Shown one piece after another: positions 42,905-64,000 of a stretch of DNA of 64,000 bases. A program made the position numbers and the translations under genes. Source of the stretch: Oscheius dolichura (taxonomy: Eukaryota; Nematoda; Chromadorea; Rhabditida; Rhabditidae); assembly GCA_932521035.1 (NCBI GenBank), contig OW051497.1, positions 3,472,001 to 3,536,000 of the forward strand, in the 5' to 3' direction. How positions within the stretch are numbered: position 1 is the first letter of the stretch; each line of letters starts with the position of its first letter. The notes under the pieces were generated by a model. It saw nothing but the letters and a program-made list of their open reading frames with translations. It had not been told where the DNA came from and did not search any database.

Positions 42905-45900
42905 TTAATCTTCCTTGCTCATAGTTCTTCCTCCAACTTCGTCTTCAGTGAGCAACCAGTGCGTCATCACAGCTCCTTTACCCTGAAGTGCTTCATTACT
43001 ATTAATCAAGATCAAATGCCCACCTTGACAATGACTTCCCCTCTCGGTTCTGTTCTGTACCCTCCAAGAATGTTCATCAAGAAATTCCTGCACTCTGTAG
43101 AAATATGAATCCTTCCCGGTTTTCCGTTTGACTCCATCCTACTGGCAGTGTTCACAGAGTCGCCAAAGAGGCAGTAGCGTGGCATAGTTATACCAACCAC
43201 TCCAGTTACCACAGCCCCTGAAACAAACGAACATCTACACTAAAGAATAAAAGATTACCTGTATGTAAGCCAACGCGGATGTTTATTTGATGGTCAGGCA
43301 GATGGGGCACTTTGAAGGTTTTCATGGCTTTCAGTAAGGAGAAGGACATCTCGGCTATTTCCTGAAAGCATTAACTTCCATCGACTGTCTCACTAATACC
43401 TTCGCATGTTGGTTACCATTCCTATGAGGGAGTCCTGAAACGCAAAGATATCCGTCTCCAATAGTTTCTACCTAAAACATCGTTGGAACTCCTAAGAGAC
43501 AGCAAACCTTGTACACGTCGTGGTTGTCTATTATTCCGTCAAACGTTGTGTAGAGTTCGTTCAACAAGGTTACAACCTTAAACTTCTAACTGCAAGTAGC
43601 GAGGGCAATATACTTGAAGGGGAGTACATTTACTCGCTAACGTTGTGAATGAGACAACATCAGAGAAGAAGAGCGTCACACAATCGAATGTCTCTGGCTC
43701 TACCGGTTGTCCTATCTTTAGCTTTTCAGCCACTGCTCTAACAATTCCACTTGTTCACTTTATAAAAGACAGACCTCGGGAGTAGTCGGTAAAGAAGAAT
43801 GTCGCTTTTCTTCTTCTCCTCGACGAGTTCCTTCATTCTCGCCTGCACTTCTTCTTCCAGGTTTGTGGCATATTGTTCCAAAACTTTGAAGACATGATCC
43901 ATGAGATTGGCAGACCTGAATACGTTTAATTGAGATTGCAGATCTTACCGGTTCTGGTTCATTCCTCTAATCAAACTCTTTATCTGTTCCGCGTTTGGGC
44001 GGTTGTTGGGATTTTCTGCCCAGCAATCTTTTATCAAAAGGATCAGAGAAGAGTTTCCATCGGTGTCATTAAGCTCCAAAGTTGGGCGAAATTCTTGTCT
44101 TCCCGCTTTCTTTAGACGGTAAACAATTTCTACGAGCTCCATAAAATGTGATTGAACGCAAACGAACCGTCGGCATCCATTTCAGAGTTTTCTAGATCCC
44201 AGGGCGTCTTTTTCATAAGGACTTCTGAACAAATAATGGCAAGGCTGAAGATGTCTCCCGGTTTCGATGGAAGTTTGTCGGTATCCCGAAGATGTTCTGG
44301 TGCTGTCCATAAAAGATCTGAAGAAATGAGCTCTTCAAGATATTCAGGGGTGTATTACCGTCCGATTTTCTCTTGTCATGCATTTTCAGAAACTGTAACC
44401 CGTACAAAGTTATTTTGACCTTCCATCGCTCGTCAACCACGCACGAGCCAGACGTCAGCCAACCGTGAGCGCCAAATACGGAGGTGTGAATGTAGTACAA
44501 TCCCTGGATATTCTTCTATTTTTAAAACACACGTCACCAGACCTCAGTCACGTCCCGAATTAGGGAGTATTTAAAAAACCAATCCATGTTTACTGCGCCC
44601 TTGCCAATGACGTCCTGAATTTTATATGGTTTCCTCCGTATTTCTATTATTACCTTGAGAGACCCCCTAGAGCAATATTTCCAGACGGACATCACAGACG
44701 GCCCGTCGAAACATATCCCGACAAAACGGCAGAGGTTGTCGTGGTTCAGGTTGTGCATCTGAACAACTCTAACAAGTAGTGAGTAAACGGTTACTAGTCG
44801 GAGTTCTTGAGCTTCTTCTCGCGTCATATTCAAAAGACTGTTGGGCCTGTCATGCTTCTTTCCGACAACTATATCTTTGTCCAGCATGAAGTAAGCGTGT
44901 GACTCTGTCTCCTTAAAATACTTGCAACTATTGTATGAAGTTACTAACCTTCTTCGAATTCAGCGACATTTTGGTGCCACTACTAACTGTGCTTGCCAGT
45001 GACCTGGAACTTCTGGATCCGTCGTTAGCGTCAAATCTTTCCAAAGTGATAAAGGGAACAGTCCATTCTCTGTCCTGTCTTGCCTCTTCCGCTTTTTTCA
45101 CTCTAGGTCCATTTTCAGAGAAGAATTATGATGTTACCGATAAATGTAATAAATAGCTGCACTTATCAGAACAATTATGAAAACGATAGCAGCGGCTACG
45201 GCGACAATGACAGCGAGGTACTCTTGTAGGAATGGCTTGGGGCAAGCATTTCTAATACAGTATGGTTCAAATGAAAGAAAATAAGATACCCATCATATCC
45301 ACAAACAGGAGTGTTCAAAGGTCTTTTTGCCCACATTACCGATTCCGGGGCCAGCGTGTCAATGACGACTTGTTTTCCAGGATCCAGGCTTTCCAGGTAT
45401 CTGAATACTGCTACGGGTTTGTTATCCGGTCCAACTGTCCAGAGGTTAAATACAGGATCTCTTGTTGAATTGTTATTGATGACAACCCTTCCCGTGAAAC
45501 CTAAATAATTTTAACAGAAGATGTCTGCTTGGAAAACCTTGGAATTCGCCTTTAGCAAACCGAGCGATGTCACTACCAGAAGGGTTGAGGTTGCCAGAAG
45601 TCAGCGTCCTGTTCAACGCTAGGGCGTATAAGTACATAGCGTCTCCAAGCTCCCCAACATTTGATATTACCTATAACATATTGAAAGTAAGGGGTAATTA
45701 AGAGAGTATACCGGATTGACTTCTGTACAGTTGTCACAATTAAAAGGAGGCAACTTCATGGCCGCAATAACGTCTTCTTTGTACTTCATGGTATCATTCA
45801 GTGCTTGATAATCCAGCTAAAGATTCATATATAACAGCTTGCCAAAAACCTACCACTAAAGAATTTTTAGCTGCAGCCAGAGCATCTTGATCTCGACCGT

Positions 45901-47017
45901 CGGGGATGGTAGCGTTGTCTGACCACATATCCAGCATCCCGGAAAAACTTTTAAAACCAGTACGCCTTGCTTCAATGTAAATGTAGACGTAATCCTCGGA
46001 GATCATCTTCTCTTCGTAGGCAGCGAGCAGGAAATTCCTCCGTCCTATGTCACTTTCCATACAGACGAATGTTACTAGAATTTGGATATATTTCCTAACT
46101 ACTAGGAACTTCATACTTCGGGATACTTGATTAATATCCCGTAGGGCAGATCGCATGCTGCCTATGTCAATACTTGTGAACGCCTTACGGTAGACGAAAT
46201 TCGCTTGTGTTAGATTTGTATTCTGCATCAAGTTCTGAAGTTCTCTAATATTTTGTCTTCGAAACACTAACGTCGAGTTCATTTATAACTAAACTGCAGC
46301 GTGGGAGAATGTCACTCCTGGCGATATAATAGAGCAGAGCAATGTCCGTCCAATTATATTTCTCCAGAATTCTTAGAAGTGTCCGGGCTTCGCTACAAGT
46401 CGATTTATTTCCGACATGAACTACAAAGCTTACAAAATGGCACTACTGGAAGAAGCCATGACAGTTGGGTTGGCGGTATTGTCTAGTAAAGACGAAACAT
46501 ATTGAGGACCCCATAGAACTATAGGAAAGTTTAAGGCTTTGCCAACAGCTGCTCCAGCTAACGCAGCTGAAAGGGAATCTGTTTTTAATTGGGGAGTGGG
46601 CATGCCAGCAGAGCATCCGGGTCCTAGAGCGACGTCGAAATTACCTGCCCAATCGACCAAGGTGCCGGAATCAAGCACTTCTACACAGTCACTCAAAGAG
46701 AGGGAGATGCTACAGGGTGTTATCTAGAGCTCATCACTCCCTTACTTGATGCTCTCAAATCCCGGGAGTAGTCGATCATTCACAATTTTATTCCAAGCAA
46801 CCATGACACCTCCTGCTGTCTGTCTGTACCCAATGAACTAGACAAGGGTTGAAGGTGTTACGGTAGACACTTACGTTTGTTATTTGAGTATTATTGTAAG
46901 CAAGGAAGAGTGCTACGTTCAGGGTCTAAGGCCTTACAATATATCCAGAAAAGGGCGATATCTTACCCTTGTGTTGCCCGTTCCTATCATAACAAGGAGA
47001 AAAATATAGGGAAGCAT
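42905..47017 (-). CDS. gcy: Receptor-type guanylyl cyclase B (tandem paralogue)
   Basis: The ex­ons are 47017-46967, 46925-46875, 46837-46746, 46709-46606, 46566-46434, 46392-46272, 46234-46117, 46074-45854, 45816-45712, 45670-45538, 45500-45290, 45251-45138, 45102-44949, 44911-44795, 44758-44654, 44614-44543, 44503-44359, 44317-44168, 44129-43949, 43915-43775, 43737-43614, 43576-43508, 43471-43400, 43361-43259, 43217-43024 and 42982-42905, giving 1052 residues. The domain order equals cyclase A: signal peptide [12 protein letters not shown], ligand domain, TM helix near 452-480, catalytically dead kinase-like domain ([15 protein letters not shown]), and cyclase with [27 protein letters not shown] and [16 protein letters not shown]. 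Most exon lengths are identical to those of cyclase A, so the duplication is recent enough to keep the structure. It has extra introns at 43218-43258, 43577-43613 and 44912-44948, and lacks one where A has 41493-41530. One intron, 46567-46605, appears to be GC-AG. The C-terminus (GGRTMSKED) differs from A. Confidence 0.95.
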
Positions 47018-47522
47018 AATAGAAGTCAGGACTACGAGAAGGCCGTGGAATGAAGAACCGTCCTCTTATAAGCGGAAAATCCTCGTTATTACAAATCTTA
47101 CGTTCGTTTATGACAACTTAGAGGAAACCTTATAATTAACATTATGAGAGTCTATCCTCCCCCAGTCGGTCCCTACTTCTCCCCACTTTTCCCCACCCTC
47201 TCACTTGAGACACTTCCCGCTTACATTTTAATATTTCACAAGCTGCCAAAGGGCTTCCCACTTCACAATTTAAAAATGGAACTTAGCTGAAAGTTTAGGT
47301 TTAGAGAAGCCAGACACTTATTATGGTTGTTATTAATGGAATCACTACATTCTGGTTTCACAACAAGGTGGTCAGCTGAATATTAGAGATCATTTCTTTA
47401 TTTGTAGCGCAACATCCTTTCGTAGACACTCAAACAATAGATTAATCTTTATTCAAATCACAGAATCGGCCATGTATTCATGATATCATAAGGGGAGATC
47501 AACGGGAAGAGATGTGTAAACG
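47018..47522. other. Intergenic: cyclase B promoter and 3' flank of the serpentine receptor
   Basis: The stretch contains short AT-rich segments and the minus-strand AATAAA at 47448-47453 for the receptor gene. No coding sequence is seen. Confidence 0.55.
47448..47453 (-). other. Polyadenylation signal AATAAA for the serpentine receptor
   Basis: AATAAA on the minus strand, about 70 bases after the receptor stop codon region at 47523. Confidence 0.5.
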
Positions 47523-49051
47523 TTACAAGTTTGTCATACAAGTATCTATTTTGTTGTTAATGAGAGGCTCCTTCATTGAAGAAGAACAAAAGCTCCTCAA
47601 GAAGGGGAGTTGCTTGAAACAGCGACGGAGATGGAGATTTAGGAACAGGGTATAATACGGCATTCCCAAGGCGAAAATGTCATTGCACAGCGGCCGGAGG
47701 TAGAGAACAATGGAGACAACCGTCGTGTTTGAACCGTACACTGCCAGGAGCAGCTGAAAGCATGTTTATCTTCTTATATAAATGTTATTCTTTTTGAACC
47801 AGAAATCCAATCAACATATACAATGCATGGCAGATGACTACTGAGATTTAATATATTTTGCATGACCGCCTCATTAGGGATTAATCTCCCACACGGGAAA
47901 CTCGATCATGAATCTGTGGTTATCACTCTGTTTTTATACTCACCGTTAAAACAGCGTTGCTCATCTGGAGGAGAAAACAAAGGAAGCATATAATAAAGAG
48001 ATTCATTTCTCGCCGGTAGCTGTAGTTCATTGTTCTAAATTGACGAATTATTACGCTATACTCAATTTCCTACTTCCGGCACATCATAACAATAGATATG
48101 GTGTTAATAATTGCGTTAACTATTGCTATTGCTACTTGGAATATAGTAACTTCAATCAGATCAGCGTGTTCTTCCTGAATTTCTTGTTATAGAAAGAAAG
48201 AGGAGTACAGTACCGCGTTTACTGCCCCAGATAGTACATAGCCCTGTATTCTTCGATTGTAGAAGAATCGAGCGTCAGCAAACAATATTGGAATGCATAC
48301 AGTCAATGGCAAGGACATGGTGGCGATGACAGTAAGCCAAAACCGCTTTTCGAACACCTAAAATCCCTGTTTTCCATTTGTCCAAATATTATCCCCTACA
48401 GTTTCGCCGAGAGGATAAACCACCACTTTCAGACGATTGATGACGATCAAAAACAACAGGAGATTTTGAGAGTACAAAGAATAATAGGAGATAAAGTGCA
48501 TTACCCTGAAAACAAAAAAAGGTCTCGTTTTTTGTCCTAGGCTGTTTGCCCATATTGTCGTCATCCGCCTCTCCCTAATGTGTGAATAAGAGCCAGAGAA
48601 ATATATAATTTAGAAGGTAAGGCGCAGCCCAGCCTTTCTCTGGACCAATCCATACTCGGCATTTTCAATGAGTTGTGTGGAATAACAGGTTCAAAGGAGG
48701 ACCCCCATTGCTATTTATAGCCCTCTCTCTATTTCAGAAATAGTAATTTGAACTGACCTCAACAGCTTCGGGAACGGAAAATGTTCAAGGAAATGAGCTA
48801 ATTTAGTTCCTTTTTGAGTTACTTCTGGTATACGATAGGAAAATAACATCGTGGTGAACGTGACCATATTCTGGAAGGAACTATTTAGTTTGTAAGAAAG
48901 AAAGGGAACCCACAATGACAGCAAAGATGAGCCAGAGCCGTGTGAAGACACTGCTGAATGTCTTCCGCTCCCTGACCATGAGATATGCCACCACCGCGTA
49001 GAGAAATAAAGAAAATATAGCGAAAATATAAAGTCCTACAAAGACCCACAT
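47523..49051 (-). CDS. Seven-helix serpentine (chemo)receptor
   Basis: The exons in coding order are 49051-48914, 48870-48758, 48505-48400, 48357-48214, 48174-48074, 48034-47944 and 47753-47523, totalling 924 nt or 307 residues. The protein begins directly with TM1 (WVFVGLYIFAIFSLFLYAVV). Later hydrophobic segments fit TM2-TM7: SLYSQNLLLFLIVINR for TM3 (an NR motif in place of DRY), FWLTVIATMSLPLTVCIPIL for TM4, VTIFQVAIAIVNAIINTISI for TM5 and LFIICFLCFLLQ for TM6. TM7 ends with PYYTLFLNLHLRR, resembling the conserved TM7 end of nematode sr families. The class (srv, srg, srt or other) was not settled. CTTCAG lies 17 bases before the ATG. Chemosensory function is inferred from the family type. 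Neighbouring cyclases are commonly expressed in sensory neurons too, but no link is shown. Confidence 0.8.
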
Positions 49052-52000
49052 CGTTTCGTACTTCTTTCTGAAGAAAGACAGTTTAATTTATGTGTTATGG
49101 TAAAGAAAAGTATAAGGATATTATCGGGCAAACAAGTTTTAGGTGAAGAGGATTGATACTCCACCCGGGGACCAAGGAACGCGTTTAGTCATACTCGACA
49201 TCTTGGGTTTGACTCAAGTGGTCTAAAGTGGTGACATAATTACTTTTCGGTCGAGAGAATTTAAAACGAAAGAAAAAACACCGCAAATAAAGCTCATCGA
49301 CGAAGATTCTGAGAAGAGTCGTCTTTTTGAATAATATTTCACGTACGTGAGTAAACAGCCCCGGATCCTAGAGAAACTAAAAGAGCCGTCCGAGTTGAAG
49401 CGAAGCTAGAAATGACATAGAACGCGGCATGGTGGCAACACCTAGGGGTGCGTAGGAAGAGGGAAAAAAGAGACGTGACTGCCATAATAAGACCACATCC
49501 TTCCAGGATAAGCACTCAGTACATATTAATCTGAGGCGTAACAAAAGGGAATCCAAGTCACATGCCATAAAAATAGAACGCATTAGAAGCCAATAGACTA
49601 CAGAAAAAAGTGGGGTCAATTATTGAACCGGGGTCAAAATTCGATGACGTTTAAACGGAAGATAATCCCTCGTTCGGGCGTGGGCGATCTGTACGCCTGT
49701 ACGCCAAGTGCGACTTTTCGCTTTGTTGAAACAGAAAAAGACTGGCAAAATAGAGGGAGGTGCGATTAAACGGAGAGAACTACTCATTGTTTTTACAAGA
49801 GAGAACATCTGTTGGGAAATGCGCGGGCATATTCAATACAGAAACAGGTGAAAAGATGCTTTTGAAAACACTCAAAGAGTAGGTTCTACGATATCTACTC
49901 GGCCACTCGAAATGACATCATAGAACTCTTTTTTGAAACCAGTATCTCCCAGTCAAAGAGAGGGCTTCCCTTTATTTGCAATTGAATAATTAAATTGGAA
50001 AAGGGAAGGTGTGGCGGCACGTCGGCACCTAAGGAAGAAGTGTCTAGCGGATCCAGTAGGCGTGTCACGGAACTACCACGAGATCACTAAGCCATTTTTA
50101 ATAAAAGGAGAAGATAGGTGCTGGTCAGGAAATGCCAATTAGTGGAGGGAAGTGGACGTCTTGGACTAGATTTCATTAGTATAAGTGGAAGAAAGCTAAT
50201 TGGTCCCTGGAGGAGAAAGAGGTGTAATAGGAATAAAATCTGACCGGCAGCCATTCTTTAAGACAGTTGTTTTTATACCGCGACGATAATCTTATGATGC
50301 ACTTGTCTGCTTAGATATTCTGTAATATCCGAAAAGATCATACGTGCGTGCGGATACCGCTGAATTGTTCGTTGAAGGTGCACTCGTGAAAGGAAATGAA
50401 AGACAGCCTTGCAGATTGTTATTTCCTGAAGGGGCAACACTACTGTAACCGGCTGATCGGCTATCACAGCCGAGGATAAATGTTGAAGACGGAGAACAGA
50501 CGAATTGCCCTATTGAAGCCTCCTCTTCAGATTCACATGCCGGATTATTGAAGTCTTTCTTGTGCAAAAAGCAAAATACTTGAGATTCGAGAGCAAAGAC
50601 GACTCATTAAAATGTTATGTCTATCCAACTCGTATAAATTGGTCTAGAAGAGCGAGAAATTGAGTTACAGTAGGATGCCCTTTACTGGAACTACAGTACG
50701 AAAGTTTAAGTGATGTGGGAGGACAGACAATCTATGATGCGTGACAGAGATGTAGGAGGAATTATAAAAATCCCAACGGACGTGATGCCAAAAGAACATT
50801 TCCGATTAGTGGGAGGAACTCGACAATGGAATTCGAGGCACCCTTACGTATTTGGGAACGGCGAATTGTTCCCATGCCTGGATGCAGAGAAGGAGGAGAA
50901 AACTACAACGATAAGACACCCTCCTCAAACAATGATGGGAAAATATAAGGAGAGGGAAAAGGGAAGCAATAACATACGTCAAAGAATATGAAGCCCATTA
51001 ATAGAGTTCCTTATTTAATTTACGTTTTGATCTTCATTTGTTTGGCCGAATGGACTTGTTTGTTGGAATTAGTAGTTTACGAGATGGTCTAGCAAGATAA
51101 TTGCCGCCTTCACCGAATAAGATCTAATTTGGGAAACACCTTGTAAGTTTCAGGTAGGGTCTTGGAGTGCACGTAAGGGGAAAAGATCTAGAAGGCGGAA
51201 CCAGGTCGTTTTAGAGGGGGTGAAAGGCTTATTGAAAATAACTTTGAATAGAATAAACAGACTGAAAGGAGGGAGCAGCGGAGGTCGGCGGAACCAAGCT
51301 ACGCTCACCCGTTTCCTAGGAGCGCCGGTAACCCTTTCCTGCCAAGGCAAAAATGATCAAGGACACGTTGTAATATAGCATTCAAATCTATCATTTCTAA
51401 TTTACTACTATTCAATAAAACATACCTGCAGATTATTCAATTTTCCCCGACGGAATTAGAGAAAATGAGCTGATCCCGCATTTGCTAACCTTCAGTGCAG
51501 ATCTCCTGTTCATTAACTTTTGCTCTTGATGCATTACCCTGGTCAGAGAGTCGTATGCCCATCTTGATCGGATTGATCGCCGATATGTTCCAGATTCCCC
51601 ACCATTTCCAAGAAAACGCTCTCCCGAGAAGTCAAATTCTTCGTAGTGGGTCAGACTACATCCGATTCTGATTTTATGTGGGAGGAGTTCATCAGCCCGG
51701 TGGATGGAAAGATGGCGAGGAACAAGCAACGACAGAGAAGAGTTTATTGTAAAGGGAAGCAAATTTGTTATACACCTCTCAAGGGGTCGTCATTAGCGGA
51801 GTTGTGTTCGTTTTTTTGGTTAAACCACCGCAGAAATCTATGATCACAGGCTGGATGTAGACAATAATCAGTTCGTAACATGACACATTTGAGGGATGCC
51901 ATCTATATTTTATAGAGAATCTAGTAGGTAAATTTCAAGAGAAGGATGAAGGGGGGACAAATGGGAGAGCTAATATGTAAGTCTCTACAAAAGTAACCGT

Positions 52001-52436
52001 CAATATTACAGAACCCAGTCTACCTGGATAAAAGAAAAGTTAGAAAAATGCAAAGAGGGAGAATAGAGGGATACAGTATGACCATAAATGGAGGGGGATA
52101 GATGAGGGAAAAAATAATAATTAATTTAGAATTTCCGACGTAATTACAAGCATCTGGATGAAGACCTGAGAGATCTACGGGTAGAAATTTTTTCTCCTCA
52201 TCCATCAATCTCCCAGTTCAAGGTTTCAGAATTCAATAAAATATTCAAGGGAAAAGGAGTTGTGAATCATATGACAGGGGACATTCAATAAGAATTGTAA
52301 AGAGAGTGCAAGTGTGGGTAAAAAGGCTTGAGGAAACCGCCCGACTAGGATGATAAAGGACACAAAACATAGAAATAGCCGACTAGGGGGAACTCAGCAG
52401 AGGAGGGGAAGAAGAGAGGAAGAAGAGAGAACGAGC
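49052..52436. other. 3.4-kb intergenic region with no supported gene
   Basis: Several 60-110 codon frames exist (for example 50710-50991 plus and 51433-51762 minus), but none has splice sites, a known motif or coding-like composition. The left end is the receptor promoter and the right end is PAR-1 3' flank. AT-rich runs with GA-rich patches are all I see. Confidence 0.5.
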
Positions 52437-63317
<10,881 letters not shown>

Positions 63318-64000
63318 CTTCTCAATAGTAGCAATCAAGAAGGGAGGGAGATCTTGCTTCGACCACCACCTCCTCCTCTCGACTAAGCCATGCGTTGGTC
63401 GCTTTTTCATGACATTACATTCTCATTCACCGCCTATGCTCTCTCCCAAGCAGTGAAGTTTACCAGCGAGACACATACGGGGTACTCATGGTAATGGATG
63501 TGGTGAGAGGAAAAATGCCGTCATTATTTTTCGTATGGAACAGAAAAACAATGTGGTGAAAAGGATATGTCGCAAAAGGAAAGACAAGCGAAGGAAGTGC
63601 TTCGCTTGTTAGCGTGACGCGTTTCGTGATTGATGGCCAGCAGAAAAGAAGCAGCTCATGTCCAAAGAGACTTCAGTGGACTGTGTGGAACGTCGATAAG
63701 GAGATTTAGCAGCTGATTTCAAGGAAAGGAAGGATCTCGGAGCGTCAAGAGACGCGATAAGTTCTAATTTCCAGCCATATCCGCGTTCAAGAGAGCTCCC
63801 GACCGGGGGAATAGCAGGGACTGATGAGCCCTTGATTGTATGGCTTGTTGTAGAGGGGACGGGCATATGGAATCGAAAAAGATCAAAGCTCTCGCAAGTA
63901 AACAGGCTAAGAGGTGAAAAAGAAAGAGGGAAACAAGAGCGCGCTTGTCCAGAGCTTCGAATCAGAGAGGCAAAGTATGGGAATCAGCATAATTTTTATG
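63318..64000. other. Right end of the window, upstream of PAR-1
   Basis: No splice-confirmed gene. A minus-strand ATG frame at 63609-63866 (85 codons, Ser/Pro-rich, beginning MPVPSTTSHTIKGSSVPAIP) might be an upstream PAR-1 exon or chance, because no good donor with matching phase is seen. GA-rich sequence fills the rest. Confidence 0.35.

Noticed and set aside
50710-50991. 93-codon plus-strand frame
   Set aside because: Polar, low-complexity stretches, no splice sites or motif; it lies in an otherwise empty intergenic region.

Overview
The window is eukaryotic and almost certainly nematode nuclear DNA. Six multi-exon genes can be traced exon by exon. They carry GT-AG introns mostly 33-60 nt long, acceptors of the TTTTCAG type (several a few bases before the ATG, as at spliced-leader trans-splice sites), and nematode-type gene families: tandem receptor guanylyl cyclases, a serpentine receptor, a MIG-18-like secreted protein and a CCDK-type CUB protein. 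A rhabditid-like species is likely. The species itself cannot be named from sequence alone. From memory, par-1 and dkf-2 both lie on C. elegans chromosome V, so this may be the equivalent chromosome.

Layout. 1-265: the 3' end of an unidentified plus-strand gene. 1037-21439 (minus): a protein kinase D gene with a ubiquitin-like domain, two C1 zinc fingers, a PH domain and a kinase domain, with large introns. A second distal first exon lies at 23306-23631. Phase-compatible internal first exons at 8437-8559 and 3488-3608 would give PH+kinase and kinase-only isoforms. 24106-24187 (minus): tRNA-Ser(AGA). 28099-31059 (plus): a tropomodulin with a shortened N-terminus and a disordered tail of about 400 residues carrying repeated W-[KR]-R motifs, plus possible alternative 3' exons up to 31343. 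31815-31943 (minus): a possible one-helix micropeptide. 34706-36037 (plus): a secreted two-CUB protein. 36951-37890 (minus): a secreted cysteine-rich protein of MIG-18 type. 38404-42607 and 42905-47017 (minus): two tandem receptor guanylyl cyclases. 47523-49051 (minus): a seven-helix serpentine receptor. 52437-63317 (minus): the polarity kinase PAR-1/MARK with UBA, KA1 and alternative linker exons. The stretches at 24.2-28.1, 31.9-34.7, 49.1-52.4 and 59.2-63.3 kb, and the large PKD introns, hold little that can be called coding.

How the genes fit together. PKD, the two cyclases and the serpentine receptor are signalling genes (diacylglycerol, cGMP and chemosensory reception). PAR-1 and tropomodulin act on polarity and the actin cytoskeleton. 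The CUB and MIG-18-like proteins are secreted. Metazoan genes are not normally in functional operons of this kind, so no joint pathway is claimed. The two cyclases are a clear tandem duplication.

All gene models were joined by hand from splice sites and reading phase. Each full-length model sums to a multiple of three. No alignment or search was run.
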